From a virus, in IMG/VR virus record IMGVR_UViG_3300034685_000200, positions 1 through 64,000 of that record: 64,000 nucleotides of DNA; one strand, given 5' to 3'. Numbering within the stretch: position 1 is the stretch's first letter; the number at the start of each line of letters is the position of its first letter. A model generated the notes under the pieces. It searched no databases. It saw nothing but the letters and a program-made list of their open reading frames with translations, and was not told where the DNA came from. Of this stretch, positions 44,833 through 54,971 are shown in pieces. Made by a program: the position numbers and the translations under genes.

Positions 44833-47800
44833 TTAGGTTGTTATGATGATATTTTTTCGCTTGTACGCTTTAATGATGTTTTCTTCTCCAATGAGTCCCT
44901 TCAATGCAATTGTTTTCTATATTGTTGATTCACCAATATTGAATAGAATGTTTATTCCTGTGTCATATTTTCCAAGAAATCGTTGATCCCCACCGAAAAG
45001 AATTCTGAAAGTGTATCGAACTCCTTCTGGTATAAGAACAGGTCCAATAAGATGGGGTACAATAGAGTAAAGTCCACTAAAATCGTTCAAAAAGCTTATC
45101 TCCATTGTTGCATCGACGTTGCTAAAGTTTGTGACATGCAAAACTTTCATTGTTTTGATAAACGGTTTTGTGACAAGAATAAGCTCACTTGCATTGATGT
45201 CAAATTCATAATAGTTTTCTGAGGTAACTTGCCACGAAATGGGTATTTTTTTCAATACGATTCGACGTTTATGCGTCTTCTTGTCATAAACGGAATACCA
45301 GACAAATAGTTGATCAAAATATATGTTTTCTGAATATGATCTTGGATTGAGTGTTATATAAACGCTTGTTTTCTGTGAGAAAGGCTCTTGACTGTATTTT
45401 ATTTTAATATAGTTTTTCATGTAGTTATCAATTTTCTAAATGCTAATGATCTTATCGGATGATTTGTTATTGAGTGTTAATTCGTATGTTCTAAAACGAC
45501 TTCTGGTTGGATGTACATAACCAAGGAAAATATAGGTATCAAGATCAACTGGGTCGTCTTCCAAAACGACTTGAGCACGTAACAGTGTTGACAGATACTT
45601 TGGTGCATTTCTGAATAGCTGGGTCGAATCATCGAAAATTTGCCACTGGTCAACAACCGGTTCATTGGTTTCGATGTGAGCATACGACGTGTTCAGACCG
45701 TATGATTGGCTGTAGAATCGTACCGGTACGTGAAGGGATGTTTTCGGTTTTACAATCTTATTAAATGACAAACGTTCTGCAATTTCTCCAGTTCTTGGAT
45801 CGAGAAGCTTGAAATGTTGAGCATCATTTCCGAAAGTGTAAACTGAATTTATTTTTCCAATAACATCACCGATATTTTTAATAATAATTGATTTTTCTTC
45901 AATTTTCCCGATGGGTACATCTCCAAAATCGACAATTCTACTTTCTTCATCTAGAACAAAATATGGTTTGTTATTTACAAAAGAGTTAAATTCGATGTCA
46001 ACAGTTCGGATTGAATTACCGATTTTTAAGTATAATGTATGAAAGTTCACCCCAATGCGACGTGGAATAATTCGTAAAACAAGTTTTACAGTTTCATTGG
46101 GTTGAAGTTTATAAGGTTTATTTAGGACTTTCCAATGATGATAAAGAAGATTAAGATATTCATTTTCTGGAAATTCAACCATTTCAACAACCAACATCGA
46201 ATCATTTGCCATGGGTAAGCTCGTGATATCCAATGGAAACGGATTTGGATTTGTAATGGAGATGGCAACAGAATATGTTTCGTCAATGGGAATGTATTTA
46301 AGGTTGATGTAATCTGGATCGATTACAACGTTACCAATGTTTTCGAGGATGGAACGTTCATCAATTTTTTCCCATTCGAAAGTAAAAGTGTAATCAGATC
46401 CTAAGAAGCGAATAATGATTTCCCCGTTACCAAGTGTCGGATCAACTATTGAAATTTGATACGTGTCTGGTGAATCGGGGCCGATTGAGTGTGTTTTGAT
46501 CGTGAAATTGTCGTGTCGCTGAATTGTTAAAAGATTCATATAATCGGTTTGAACAATCATAGTTCCTGGTTTGTTTCCTACAATTTCACCTAATTTTACT
46601 TTGTAAAGGAATTTATCCAAAAACTTCTTTGGTTTATCTTCTTTTGGTGGTATTATTTCTTCATTTTCACCTTTAAGTTCTTGTAAAAATTTATCTACAT
46701 CGCTTAGCGTTTCATATGTTGAAATGGTGCGTGGGAAGCTGTATTCAAATACATTTTTAAGTGTTTCATTAAACATAAATGTAACTTTTGCGTTGATTTT
46801 GGTAAACTATTCTAAATTGATTGGTCGAATACTTCCTGTATTTGGAATTATTCTATTTTCAGTATAGTCAAGACCATTTGTTACGTAGTGTGTATTTTCT
46901 GACGTTGGAATCCAACTAAAGCCGAGTTTTTTTGCCGTTTTGTATGTTGAGAGGATGTCATCAAAAAATTCGTTGAAATAGAGCCAGTGAATTCGATAGG
47001 TGGTTTTGTTGAGTGGTGCGGTATGACACCGGGTGATGAGATCAGAAATGCTCCCGATGTTTGTCTCACCTTCTGGAATAGGAAGAATCATCGGGTATGC
47101 GACGATGCCGTATTGTCCAGGTTTGACGATGGGCGCTGGTAGATTCGTAGAAGGATCTTCGCTCATCCGTGCCAGTGTTTTTACAAAGTCGTTGGGATAT
47201 GTCACTGGGTCGCTTGATTCTTCGTGGTAGGTGGAAAACTAGTAATTAAAATTAGGTGGAAAGTATTTATATACATCATCATCTGGAATTGCCAGTGGCA
47301 AATCACCGTTATGAATTTCATTGGAAAATGGCTACTGCCACATAATGTTCTTGGGATGATACTTTTGTTTTCCTTCTTTCCAGTCGAGGTATTTTGAAAT
47401 AATGCCATTTGTGCTCCACGTGATGTAATAATGAAGATCTTCATTGAATGTTAGCTTGATTGCATATGGTATTTCAATAAATTGTGATAGGTAATGACTT
47501 AATATGTTTCTATTCAGTCTGACAACAACGAAAATTGAACCCGTTTCACCAGGAGTTAGTGTTCCAGTTGAAACAATGTCGATTCGTTTAATCATGGATT
47601 GATAAAATTCTTTGTTGTTTGTTATGGTGTCGAGGCCAACGAAGAATGATGGAAATGCTGTTTTGAATTGTTCTTGATATGGGTATATTGTAGGCAAAAA
47701 CCATTTCGCTTCAGTAAGTTGCAAATATGTGTTTCCTTCATTGAATACGTCAATTTTGTGGATTGCAACGATGTCGGTTACATTATTTGTTTGTGTTAGA

Positions 47801-49446
47801 AGGATGTCACCACTTCCATCGTCAAGAATTTCAAAGTTCGTTATTCTAAAAGATTCAACAATTTCATCAGAAAGATGAAGTGTTGTAACTTTATTGACCA
47901 CCCATTGTGTGTTGTCGTAGGTGAAGTCACCATTTTCATTGGTTTTCTAGAGTTCAATCGTGTAGTCTGTCGATAGTAGGTTAATGGGAATATTTGGGTC
48001 GATGCTTCCACCAAAATAAGATGTCCAATCATAACTTAACATTTTCTGAATAAAAGAATCTTTGAAATCATGAAAAATAAAATTCCTACTTGTTATGTTT
48101 ACTGGGCGATGATATATAAAGCTTATCTCAAAGTCGGTTGTATCGAGAATATCACTAAACAAAATAGAATGATCTGCATGAATGATTTTGTAACCATATT
48201 GTGTTGTATTGTCAGGTTTAGGTACATAACCAGTAGGAACCAAAGTTGTAAATGTATAAGTATTTTCCTTAATTTGTGAGCTAATATCATAGTTTATGTT
48301 TACATCTTCTATATAAGGTGTTAAGTTGCTGATTCCGCTTGATCGAATGTGTTGTCCCACATATTCCTTTAGACTTTGGTTGTCTGTTACAGTAGTTTGG
48401 TATCCATTGATATTTAGAATGGTCGTAATAACGTCAAAAATACACCATTCAGAGCCGAACCAAGGTATTCTGATCTGCATAGTAAGTAAATCGAGTTTTT
48501 GTCGTTGTTCTGTTATGTCCGTTCCGGTATAGACTTCAACTGAATTCTTCTAATTTTCAAACATTTGTGATGCTTCATCATATCCGCAATTTTTTTTGTT
48601 TTCTAAAATACCAGAAATATATGAAATTCTTTGAATATTAAACTTCATTTTTGATTTGAGTGAATAGTTGTCTTCAAGTGTGAGGAGCGCCCAAATGAAA
48701 TCTCCAGGAAGATGGGGTTTGAAGGTTGCTCTCTATTTTTCGAGTTCAGAGATGTCTTCTGGATTCTAAATGGACTGAATTAATGAATTGAATTCTTGTG
48801 ATGAGCGATCTGTAAAATCAATCAATGCTTGATTAAGGATGCGGCTTGCTTGTGATTGTTTATGGATTCCTATACTAAGGTTAATGATTTCGTCGAAATC
48901 CGTTACACCGGATTCGTACCAATCTTTTGCTTCGATGTAGTTTTCAAACTGGCTAAATGAAGAAATTCCACGAATGTCAGGCACTCTTATCGCAAAATCG
49001 ATTTCGTAAAGGGTGGTGTTATCTGTATAAGCGACAAATGCCAAATCGTTATCGATTAACCAATCAATATCATCAAGTGTATCAATAGTCACGTACAATA
49101 GAAAGGACCTGGTTTGGTCAATTTCAACGGTGAATGGGAATTGTGCGTTCGTGTGCTAGTTTATCGTATTTGGAAGTTTTCGTGATACCAATCGATATAC
49201 TTTTGTTTTCATAAAAGATTTATTGACAATACTAACTTCGTATGGTAGTATGATGGCGTGTGATAGTTTTTCGTTGACTTGTAGTAAGTCAAAGTCTTGG
49301 GGGTTGATGGTAATTTGGAACTTGTCAGTATTTTGGTAAAAAATTGGCGTATCTTGATTGAGAGACTGGAGTATTGTATTATATGCTTTTACAAAGTCTT
49401 TATTTGATAGGATATCAAGATTCATGGATGAGTTTTGTGAAAACAT
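44833..49446 (-). CDS. 1,537-codon structural protein with ten in-frame TAG codons and ASH/Hydin-like domains
   Basis: One phase is open from ATG 49446 (GGAGA leader) to TAA 44833-44835 apart from TAGs at 49156, 48766, 48733, 48550, 47947, 47332, 47239, 46807, 45436 and 44917 (lowest base of each). All segments lie in the same frame with continuous codon style, and no segment after a TAG has a good ribosome site. The protein is beta-rich and Asn/Thr/Phe/Tyr-rich. Around 45900-45970 it has VDFGDVPIGKIEEKSIIIKN, a recognisable ASPM/SPD-2/Hydin (ASH)-type Ig strand pattern, and a second similar domain precedes it. It is probably a baseplate, tail or fibre-type virion component. Under the standard code it would look like eight or more fragments. 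Confidence 0.85.
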
Positions 49447-49505
49447 ATTTTGTCTCCGGTGTTAAAAATTTATTTTGAAAAATTAGTAGGGGGAGGCTTA
49501 ATTTA

Positions 49506-50231
49506 ATGTATGATCTGGAAAGTATCATAAAAAAAGATAATTATCGACTATTATGTGATGCGGGTGCAGAATTGGAAAAATATTTTAAAACGGTTATCCG
49601 GTTAGATGATCAATTTGTCTATGCCATTGGTGAGGTTCCCATGTGCATTGTGGCTCATGTGGACACGGTGCGAGATCCTGGAGTTCCTGTTAATCTTAAG
49701 TGGAAAAATGGCGTCGTTCGAAATGAAAATGGTATTCTTGGGTCGGATGATCGAGCTGGTGTGTATGCCATATTTCAGATTCTTTCGAAGTGCAAATGGC
49801 GTCCGAGCGTTCTTTTGACCAACTACGAAGAATGTGGTGGATTGGGAATGAAGACGTTCGTTGAATCGGGGCATTGGGTTGGGAGAGACAGGCTATTTAT
49901 TGCCCTTGACCGGATGGCGTGTGATCAGTATGTTTTCTATGGCAGAATTTCTAGGGATGTGATGCTATATGTGGAGCGCTTTGGGTATGATAGACACATA
50001 GGAACATTTTCCGATGTGTTGTATTTGACTAGATACTATGGTGTTCCCCATGTAAATCTTTCCATTGGTTATTACAATCAACATACGAAAAATGAAATTT
50101 TGGTTGTTAGTCACATGGAGAAAAATATTAATCGTGTAATCAAAATGATTGAAAATCCAATTTCAAAAAATTATACTGATCCACTTTTTTATCTAAAGGG
50201 GTGTGTGTATGGAAAATACCGGGTGTCGTGA
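49506..50231 (+). CDS. M20/M42-like zinc peptidase
   Basis: 241 residues. Metal ligands are in family order: CIVAHVDTVRD (H and D), GSDDRAGVYA (bridging Asp), NYEECGGLG (Glu pair), ALDRMACDQ (Asp) and YYNQHTKNE (final His). This matches aminopeptidase or deacetylase folds of M20/M28/M42 but is short, lacking a dimerisation insert. The substrate is unknown; possibilities are peptide or cell-wall fragment hydrolysis or signal inactivation. Start ATG 49506 has GGGGGAGG. Confidence 0.75.
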   Translation: MYDLESIIKKDNYRLLCDAGAELEKYFKTVIRLDDQFVYAIGEVPMCIVAHVDTVRDPGVPVNLKWKNGVVRNENGILGSDDRAGVYAIFQILSKCKWRPSVLLTNYEECGGLGMKTFVESGHWVGRDRLFIALDRMACDQYVFYGRISRDVMLYVERFGYDRHIGTFSDVLYLTRYYGVPHVNLSIGYYNQHTKNEILVVSHMEKNINRVIKMIENPISKNYTDPLFYLKGCVYGKYRVS

Positions 50232-50463
50232 TTGTGGAGATTTGAATGTTGTTTTCGAATCTCCGTTTGGTGGTGAAATGTTGTGTACTCAATGTGCAAG
50301 ACGTGAGATCGTTGGTGTTATGAGTGATTGGGATGATGAGACTTGGACAGAAATCGACAGAAAATTGAAGGAAATGGGTGTAGAGGTTGAGTTGGAAAAG
50401 ATTGTATCGACACTAGTTTATTTATTTATATCAAAACAATTGGATATTACCTTGTATATGTAA
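50209..50463 (+). CDS. Small zinc-ribbon protein
   Basis: 84 residues. CRDC and CTQC knuckles about 20 residues apart form a zinc ribbon, followed by an acidic helix. Start ATG 50209 (AAAGGGG leader) overlaps the peptidase end. TAA stop. Function unknown. Confidence 0.6.
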   Translation: MENTGCRDCGDLNVVFESPFGGEMLCTQCARREIVGVMSDWDDETWTEIDRKLKEMGVEVELEKIVSTLVYLFISKQLDITLYM

Positions 50464-50483
50464 CTTATTTGAAAGGAAAATGA

Positions 50484-51965
50484 ATGAGCATTCAAAATTC
50501 ACATATTCGGATGATAGGGATTAAGGATTATTGCGCCGTCTTAATTTATAATGATTTCCCGGATGTTGAACTTTATACTCCCAGTGAAATATATGTATTT
50601 GTTCCAAGAACGGGAATGTGGCATCGTGGTCGTCTCCAAGAACCGTATCTACATTATGGTATTATTATGGAAGATGTTGTTGATCTTCCAGAAGAGGATG
50701 ATGTTGTACTACGTTTGTTGATGCAAGAATTATATAGTCATAATGGGAAAGTGGTATTCGGTGCGATAACGTTTAGTTCTGGTTATTTTAAGCCATATAT
50801 TGAGAAGTTTGGGAATACTCATATTGCATTTATGTCTTTTATTAAGGAAAGTATTAGGATTGAAATATTTTCTTCGGTTGAGGAATTTGATAGAAGGTAT
50901 TTGGAATCTCTTCAATGGTATGCGAGTTTTAAGCCAACAAAAGATGTTTGTCATGGATATCAGTTTACACGATATTTTTACGATAGGCTTCCGAAGCTTA
51001 ATCGGGATAAGATAGTTGATGCAGTTTTTAATAATGAACTGAAAATTGAAGATAAAATTGAACGAGTAACTTATGAGTACGTAAATAGCGTATTTGGGTT
51101 CATTAGATTAGCCGGTCCGAATGTTGTTTTAAGTGATATGGTTGTTTCGTTGTATACAGAAATTGTATTGTTACTAAAAGGTGGAATTTATAAAATCGAC
51201 GAGTCTTTATTCCCGTATTTATTTTCGACCGATTGTGAACTGGAATGGAAATACATTACATTTCCAAACGAGGTCATGGTATTGGATTACGGGAACACAA
51301 ATGTAAATATGGATGTTGTGGATGAGCTTGATCCAGATGACCCTTTTTGGATTGGTCACGATTTATCCAGGGTGACACCCGATGAACATTACGAGTTTCG
51401 TGGCGTGTTGGTGAGTCGTCTTGAAGATTATCTTCATCTCGTGCTTTATGGTATTGAGTACACTACAAACGAAGAAATGTATAAATTTTACAATATTAGG
51501 ATTTCTGATAATCAGAAACCTAGTGATACACTCAGAGATGCTGAAGCTCGTGTTGGGAGGAGAATGTCGAAGGATGTTTTAAATTTAGTATTGTCTACTG
51601 TTCTTTACATAAATCTTTACCCCGAACTTGCTGTGCATCGGAAAGAGTATACAGAGCTTGAAAAACAAATCCTACAAACCAAGAAACCGAAAAAGATGCG
51701 TTCACTAGAAAAGCGCCGAAGTTATGTACGCAATTACATATATATTAAGCCTAGTTCTGGTGTCCGTCGTATATCCAATTTGCCTTCCGGGTCTGGTTTT
51801 GGTAGGAAGTTGAACAAGCTGGTAAGTGTTCGGGGTCATTTTAGGCGACAAGCTCATGGACCAAGGATGGCACTGCGAAAGACAATATGGATTGAACCAC
51901 ATTTTAGGGGTTTAAAGTATTTTACAAGTGAGTCTAAAGACTTAAAACCATATAAGGTTAAATAA
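50484..51965 (+). CDS. Hypothetical protein with C-terminal GHxR-type basic motif
   Basis: 493 residues; start ATG 50484 follows GAAAGGA; TAA stop. The C-terminal 80 residues hold VRGHFRRQAHGPRMALRK and IWIEPHFRG, a short basic motif that recurs in unrelated phage and mobile-element proteins (GHWRNQ/WIEPH type). The rest shows no known domain. No TAG. It may be a nucleic-acid-binding protein. Confidence 0.65.
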   Translation: MSIQNSHIRMIGIKDYCAVLIYNDFPDVELYTPSEIYVFVPRTGMWHRGRLQEPYLHYGIIMEDVVDLPEEDDVVLRLLMQELYSHNGKVVFGAITFSSGYFKPYIEKFGNTHIAFMSFIKESIRIEIFSSVEEFDRRYLESLQWYASFKPTKDVCHGYQFTRYFYDRLPKLNRDKIVDAVFNNELKIEDKIERVTYEYVNSVFGFIRLAGPNVVLSDMVVSLYTEIVLLLKGGIYKIDESLFPYLFSTDCELEWKYITFPNEVMVLDYGNTNVNMDVVDELDPDDPFWIGHDLSRVTPDEHYEFRGVLVSRLEDYLHLVLYGIEYTTNEEMYKFYNIRISDNQKPSDTLRDAEARVGRRMSKDVLNLVLSTVLYINLYPELAVHRKEYTELEKQILQTKKPKKMRSLEKRRSYVRNYIYIKPSSGVRRISNLPSGSGFGRKLNKLVSVRGHFRRQAHGPRMALRKTIWIEPHFRGLKYFTSESKDLKPYKVK

Positions 51966-52073
51966 AGAAAAAAAATGCTTGATCGCTATATCAAGATGAT
52001 TTATTGTTATTCCCGTAGAGTGGTGGTCAGTTTTAAACTTCAGAAGCCAAAATAAGATGTGGGAGGTGTAACC

Positions 52074-52721
52074 ATGGAAAACAAGATGATGGAACTTGCT
52101 GTTAATCTCATTAAGGATCGTCGGGATTATCCCAACATGTCTCCCAGGGAAATCTTGGAAGAAGTTCGGAAAACCTACCTTGGGATCATGAAACTTAACA
52201 AGATGGATGAGGGCGAAATCGAAAAATTCGATATCGATCGACTGTTTGCCCCACAAATTGAAGAAGTGGAAGAAAAGATTTCACCCGAGAACAGTATCCA
52301 GAAGGACAAGGTGATTTGTCTCGAATGTGGTAAAGAATTTAAGCAACTCACATTCATACACCTTCGTGAGCACGGTTTGACCCCCAAGGAATACAAAGCC
52401 AAGTGGGGATTTGGAAAGCGCCAGCCCCTTTCGTGTCTTGAGGTGAGCAAGCGCCGATCGAAGCTTGCCAAGGAGCGTGGGCTTCCCGAAAATCTTCGGA
52501 AGTATCAGGCTAGCAGACGGAAAAGCGAAGATAAGGTTGCCGTTGGTGGTGCAGAACCGGTCGTGGATGCGGTGACGAGCGTTGGCAAGCAGGCCGTTGC
52601 TGTTGATTTAACGAAGGAGACAAAAAAGGATACGAAGGACGAAAAGAAGAAAGATTAGGTTTTTACCACCGCCTACAAAAAACCCGGCCTCGATAGAGTG
52701 ACCGGGTTTTTTATTGTTTAA
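52074..52721 (+). CDS. MucR/Ros-type zinc-finger regulator
   Basis: About 194 residues to TAG 52656-52658, or 215 codons to TAA 52719-52721. The core ICLECGKEFKQLTFIHLREH and LTPKEYKAKWGFGKRQPL, then RRSKLAKERGLPE, is the MucR/Ros single zinc finger (CxxC...H...H) with its flanking helix. It is typical of alphaproteobacterial regulators and their phages. Start ATG 52074 has GGGAGGTG. It likely controls phage or host transcription. The terminator at 52677 lies downstream of the TAG but inside the read-through frame, so here TAG may be a real stop. Confidence 0.85.
52677..52712 (+). terminator. Rho-independent terminator
   Basis: AACCCGG pairs with CCGGGTT, extended by A:T pairs, with a T-run at the end. 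It terminates the MucR-like gene. Confidence 0.85.
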
Positions 52722-52807
52722 TAGCTTTGATTTTTTGGTTAGTCTTAATCAATTCCATTTCATCCCTTTGAAAATCTAATTTTCCAATCAAAATTTAAAA
52801 AATCTTC

Positions 52808-52840
52808 TTGACATACTTATCAAGTTATGATAAATCATAA
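52808..52840 (+). promoter_or_regulatory. Promoter with palindromic operator
   Basis: TTGACA (52808-52813), a 17-bp spacer and TAAATC (52831-52836). TTATGAT-AA-ATCATAA (52825-52840) is a 7-bp perfect palindrome lying over the -10 box. Likely regulator binding site for the gene at 52883. Confidence 0.55.
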
Positions 52841-52882
52841 CTAACGATAAGGGTTGGATGACTCAAACATAGGGGGGCAATC

Positions 52883-53581
52883 ATGGAAAAGCGTTTTATT
52901 TTCATTGATGTAGAAAATGTAAAGAATGAGATCGAGTAGATTCTTGACACTGTAGAACGTGGTAATCGGTGTCGTCTCATTGAACGTTGGGTACTGTTTA
53001 AATACATTCCCATGATTGAAGAAAATAAGTATGGCTACATCTATTCGGATGGAGGCCATGTTGGAAACAGCTATAAATATTTGGCTAAAACCACATATCT
53101 TACTGTTTCTTGGTATACTGAAAAACAGAAAAAATATGTTCGAATTGTGGCTGAAAGAGATAAAGCAAAGATAAGAAGAAATGATTGGACCAAAACCGAA
53201 TGTAATGTAAATGATCGGGATTTGGCCTATAGAAATACATTTCCTGAAAAGTATGTTGTATGGAGAGATAGGAATTTTAAGAAAAGGTTGAGAAATTTTA
53301 CCAATTGTTCGATTCCCGAGGGATTCTATATCACGTAGGTTGTTAAGGAATCGAACCTTGCGGTTGTCAAAATGGTGGATTCCGAGGATTGGCAAAAAAG
53401 AACGGAAAGGGTGTTCTTGTTCACACCCGATGGATGTTTTGAACTTTCCAAATATTTGTTTTACAAAAAAACCGACGTTTGGAAAATATTGCGGACGATG
53501 GGTGTTAAGCTTCCGATCCGCCTAAAGGATCGCAAATGGGATGACGACATGAGAATGCAATTTTTGAAGCTTATGGTTTGA
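52883..53581 (+). CDS. Hypothetical protein with two in-frame TAGs
   Basis: 232 codons. ATG 52883 has AGGGGGGC. TAGs lie at 52937 (codon 19) and 53336. TGA 53579-53581. The middle is Lys/Arg/Tyr-rich (TEKQKKYVRIVAERDK). A terminator follows directly, so it is a single-gene unit. Function unknown; basic character suggests nucleic-acid binding. Confidence 0.65.
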
Positions 53582-53592
53582 TTAACTAAAAG

Positions 53593-53619
53593 AGGCTCGG
53601 CTTCGGTCGAGCCTTTTTT
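53593..53619 (+). terminator. Rho-independent terminator
   Basis: AGGCTCG pairs with CGAGCCT (7 bp, 8-nt loop), followed by TTTTTT. Confidence 0.9.
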
Positions 53620-53656
53620 ATAAAATATATGAATCAAAAAATTCGGAGGTTTTGCA

Positions 53657-54265
53657 ATGAAGTGCTACATCGGAATTGATCCTTCAATCACATCTACGGC
53701 CATGACCGTATAGACAGAAGACGGCATAACGAGATCCTGGGTCGTGGTTCCGACACAAAGGATGGCAGATCGATGTGAGCGTGGTACAATAACCCCGATA
53801 TTTATTGATCGTAAAGCAATTGGTAATGATATTTTATACTATTATGAAGTTGTAAAAACATTTTCAAATTTTATTGAACGGTATGATTATGATGACCTTT
53901 TGATTGAAGATTATGCTTTTAGGGCTGTTGGAAAAGTTTTTTCGATAGGTGAATTCGTTGGTATTTTAAAACTGGTTTTGACGAGGCAGATGAACACTTT
54001 TTGTGTTGTATCACCAACTATGGTGAAAAAAGCAATTTATAAGGGTAATGCCAAGAAGGAGGAACTGTTTAGAGTCTTTTGTGATATGGTTGATTCATCT
54101 AAGATAATTGTTTCAAATGAATGGTACGACGATGTTTTGTCTATATATAATGATGTTAATGGTGGTGGTGATAAATTAAAGTCTCCGCTTTCCGATATAT
54201 TGGATTCTTTTTATATAGCATATTTTAGAAATATTACTGAATCTAAAAAAACTAACCGGAGGTAA
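53657..54265 (+). CDS. RuvC-like Holliday junction resolvase, amber at codon 19
   Basis: 202 codons from ATG 53657 (CGGAGG leader). IGIDPSITSTAMTV supplies the first catalytic Asp, LLIEDYAFRAVGK the catalytic Glu, and LSDILDSFYIAYF the last acidic helix, as in RuvC/RNase H-fold resolvases. PTMVKKAIYKGNAKKEEL is the usual PxxVKKxxxGxGxAxK-type loop. TAG at 53711-53713 lies in the first strand-turn; without it the first catalytic Asp is lost. It would resolve branched replication intermediates. Confidence 0.8.
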
Positions 54266-54271
54266 TGTCTA

Positions 54272-54790
54272 ATGTTTGGGTGTTCGTGTGATTTGTATCC
54301 CGATGGTAATTGTAAGTTATATAATGATTCATTGAAATCATTAAAGCGAATTATGAATGTTTCTCAATTACTAAAAGAACGTGGTAAGAAGATTGGGATT
54401 ACAAATGGATGTTTTGATATTTTACATCCCGGTCATGTTAATTTTTTGAAGAACGCAAATCTGCGTGTTGACTATCTTGTTGTTTGCTTGAACACTTCCA
54501 CTTCAATTAAGAAACTGAAAGGTGATCGTAGACCTATTAACACTTGCCAAGATCGTTATGATGTGTTATCTTCTATAATATATGTTAATGATGTTCTTTT
54601 GTTTAATGAAGAAAGCGAGCTTGAAAAAATAGTTCAGGTAATAAAACCAACATATCTATTTAAGTCTAGTGAATATGTTGGAAAAGATGTTACTGGTAGC
54701 TTATTTACAGATGTTGTTTATATTGAGCACATTCATAAATATTCAACAACTGACGTTATCAATCGTATCGTTAAATCATTTAATACTTAA
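54272..54790 (+). CDS. HldE-type nucleotidyltransferase (ADP-heptose/CTP transferase domain)
   Basis: 172 residues. GITNGCFDILHPGHVNFLKNA is the cytidylyl/adenylyltransferase HxGH site, and VVCLNTSTSIKKLKGDRRP then ISTTD-type KYSTTDVINRIV follow. This is the C-terminal half of HldE (heptose-1-phosphate adenylyltransferase). The kinase half is a separate gene at 57117. Start ATG 54272 has GGAGG. It contributes to activated heptose (or related sugar-nucleotide) synthesis. Confidence 0.85.
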   Translation: MFGCSCDLYPDGNCKLYNDSLKSLKRIMNVSQLLKERGKKIGITNGCFDILHPGHVNFLKNANLRVDYLVVCLNTSTSIKKLKGDRRPINTCQDRYDVLSSIIYVNDVLLFNEESELEKIVQVIKPTYLFKSSEYVGKDVTGSLFTDVVYIEHIHKYSTTDVINRIVKSFNT

Positions 54791-54913
54791 TTTAAACTTT
54801 TTCTTTGATTTTTTGAGCTTGCGACAAATCTTTTTCTTTTTTGATTTTTTACTTGACTCGTCGATGAGAGTCTGCTAATCTATGTCAACACGAGGGAGTT
54901 TCTTTTTGCCCAT
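54776..54913 (-). CDS. Small Lys-rich protein, amber-interrupted, opposite strand
   Basis: 45 codons from ATG 54913 (AAAGGAG leader) to TGA 54776-54778, crossing TAG at 54875-54877 (codon 13). Over a third of residues are Lys (SKKSKKKKICRKLKKSKK). It fills the 181-bp gap between the HldE-like and RecA genes on the opposite strand and overlaps the HldE-like end by 15 bp. Basic composition suggests nucleic-acid binding. Evidence is the ribosome site and the gap; no homology. Confidence 0.45.
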
Positions 54914-54971
54914 CGAAAGGATTCTCCTTTGTTTTTATTGTTTTTTAATTAGTTTTTTACTGGAGGATTAA

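Noticed and set aside
44833-49446. Decayed or pseudogene structural cluster (many stops)
   Set aside because: All ten breaks are TAG, none TAA or TGA, and no frameshifts occur; decay would produce a mixture.
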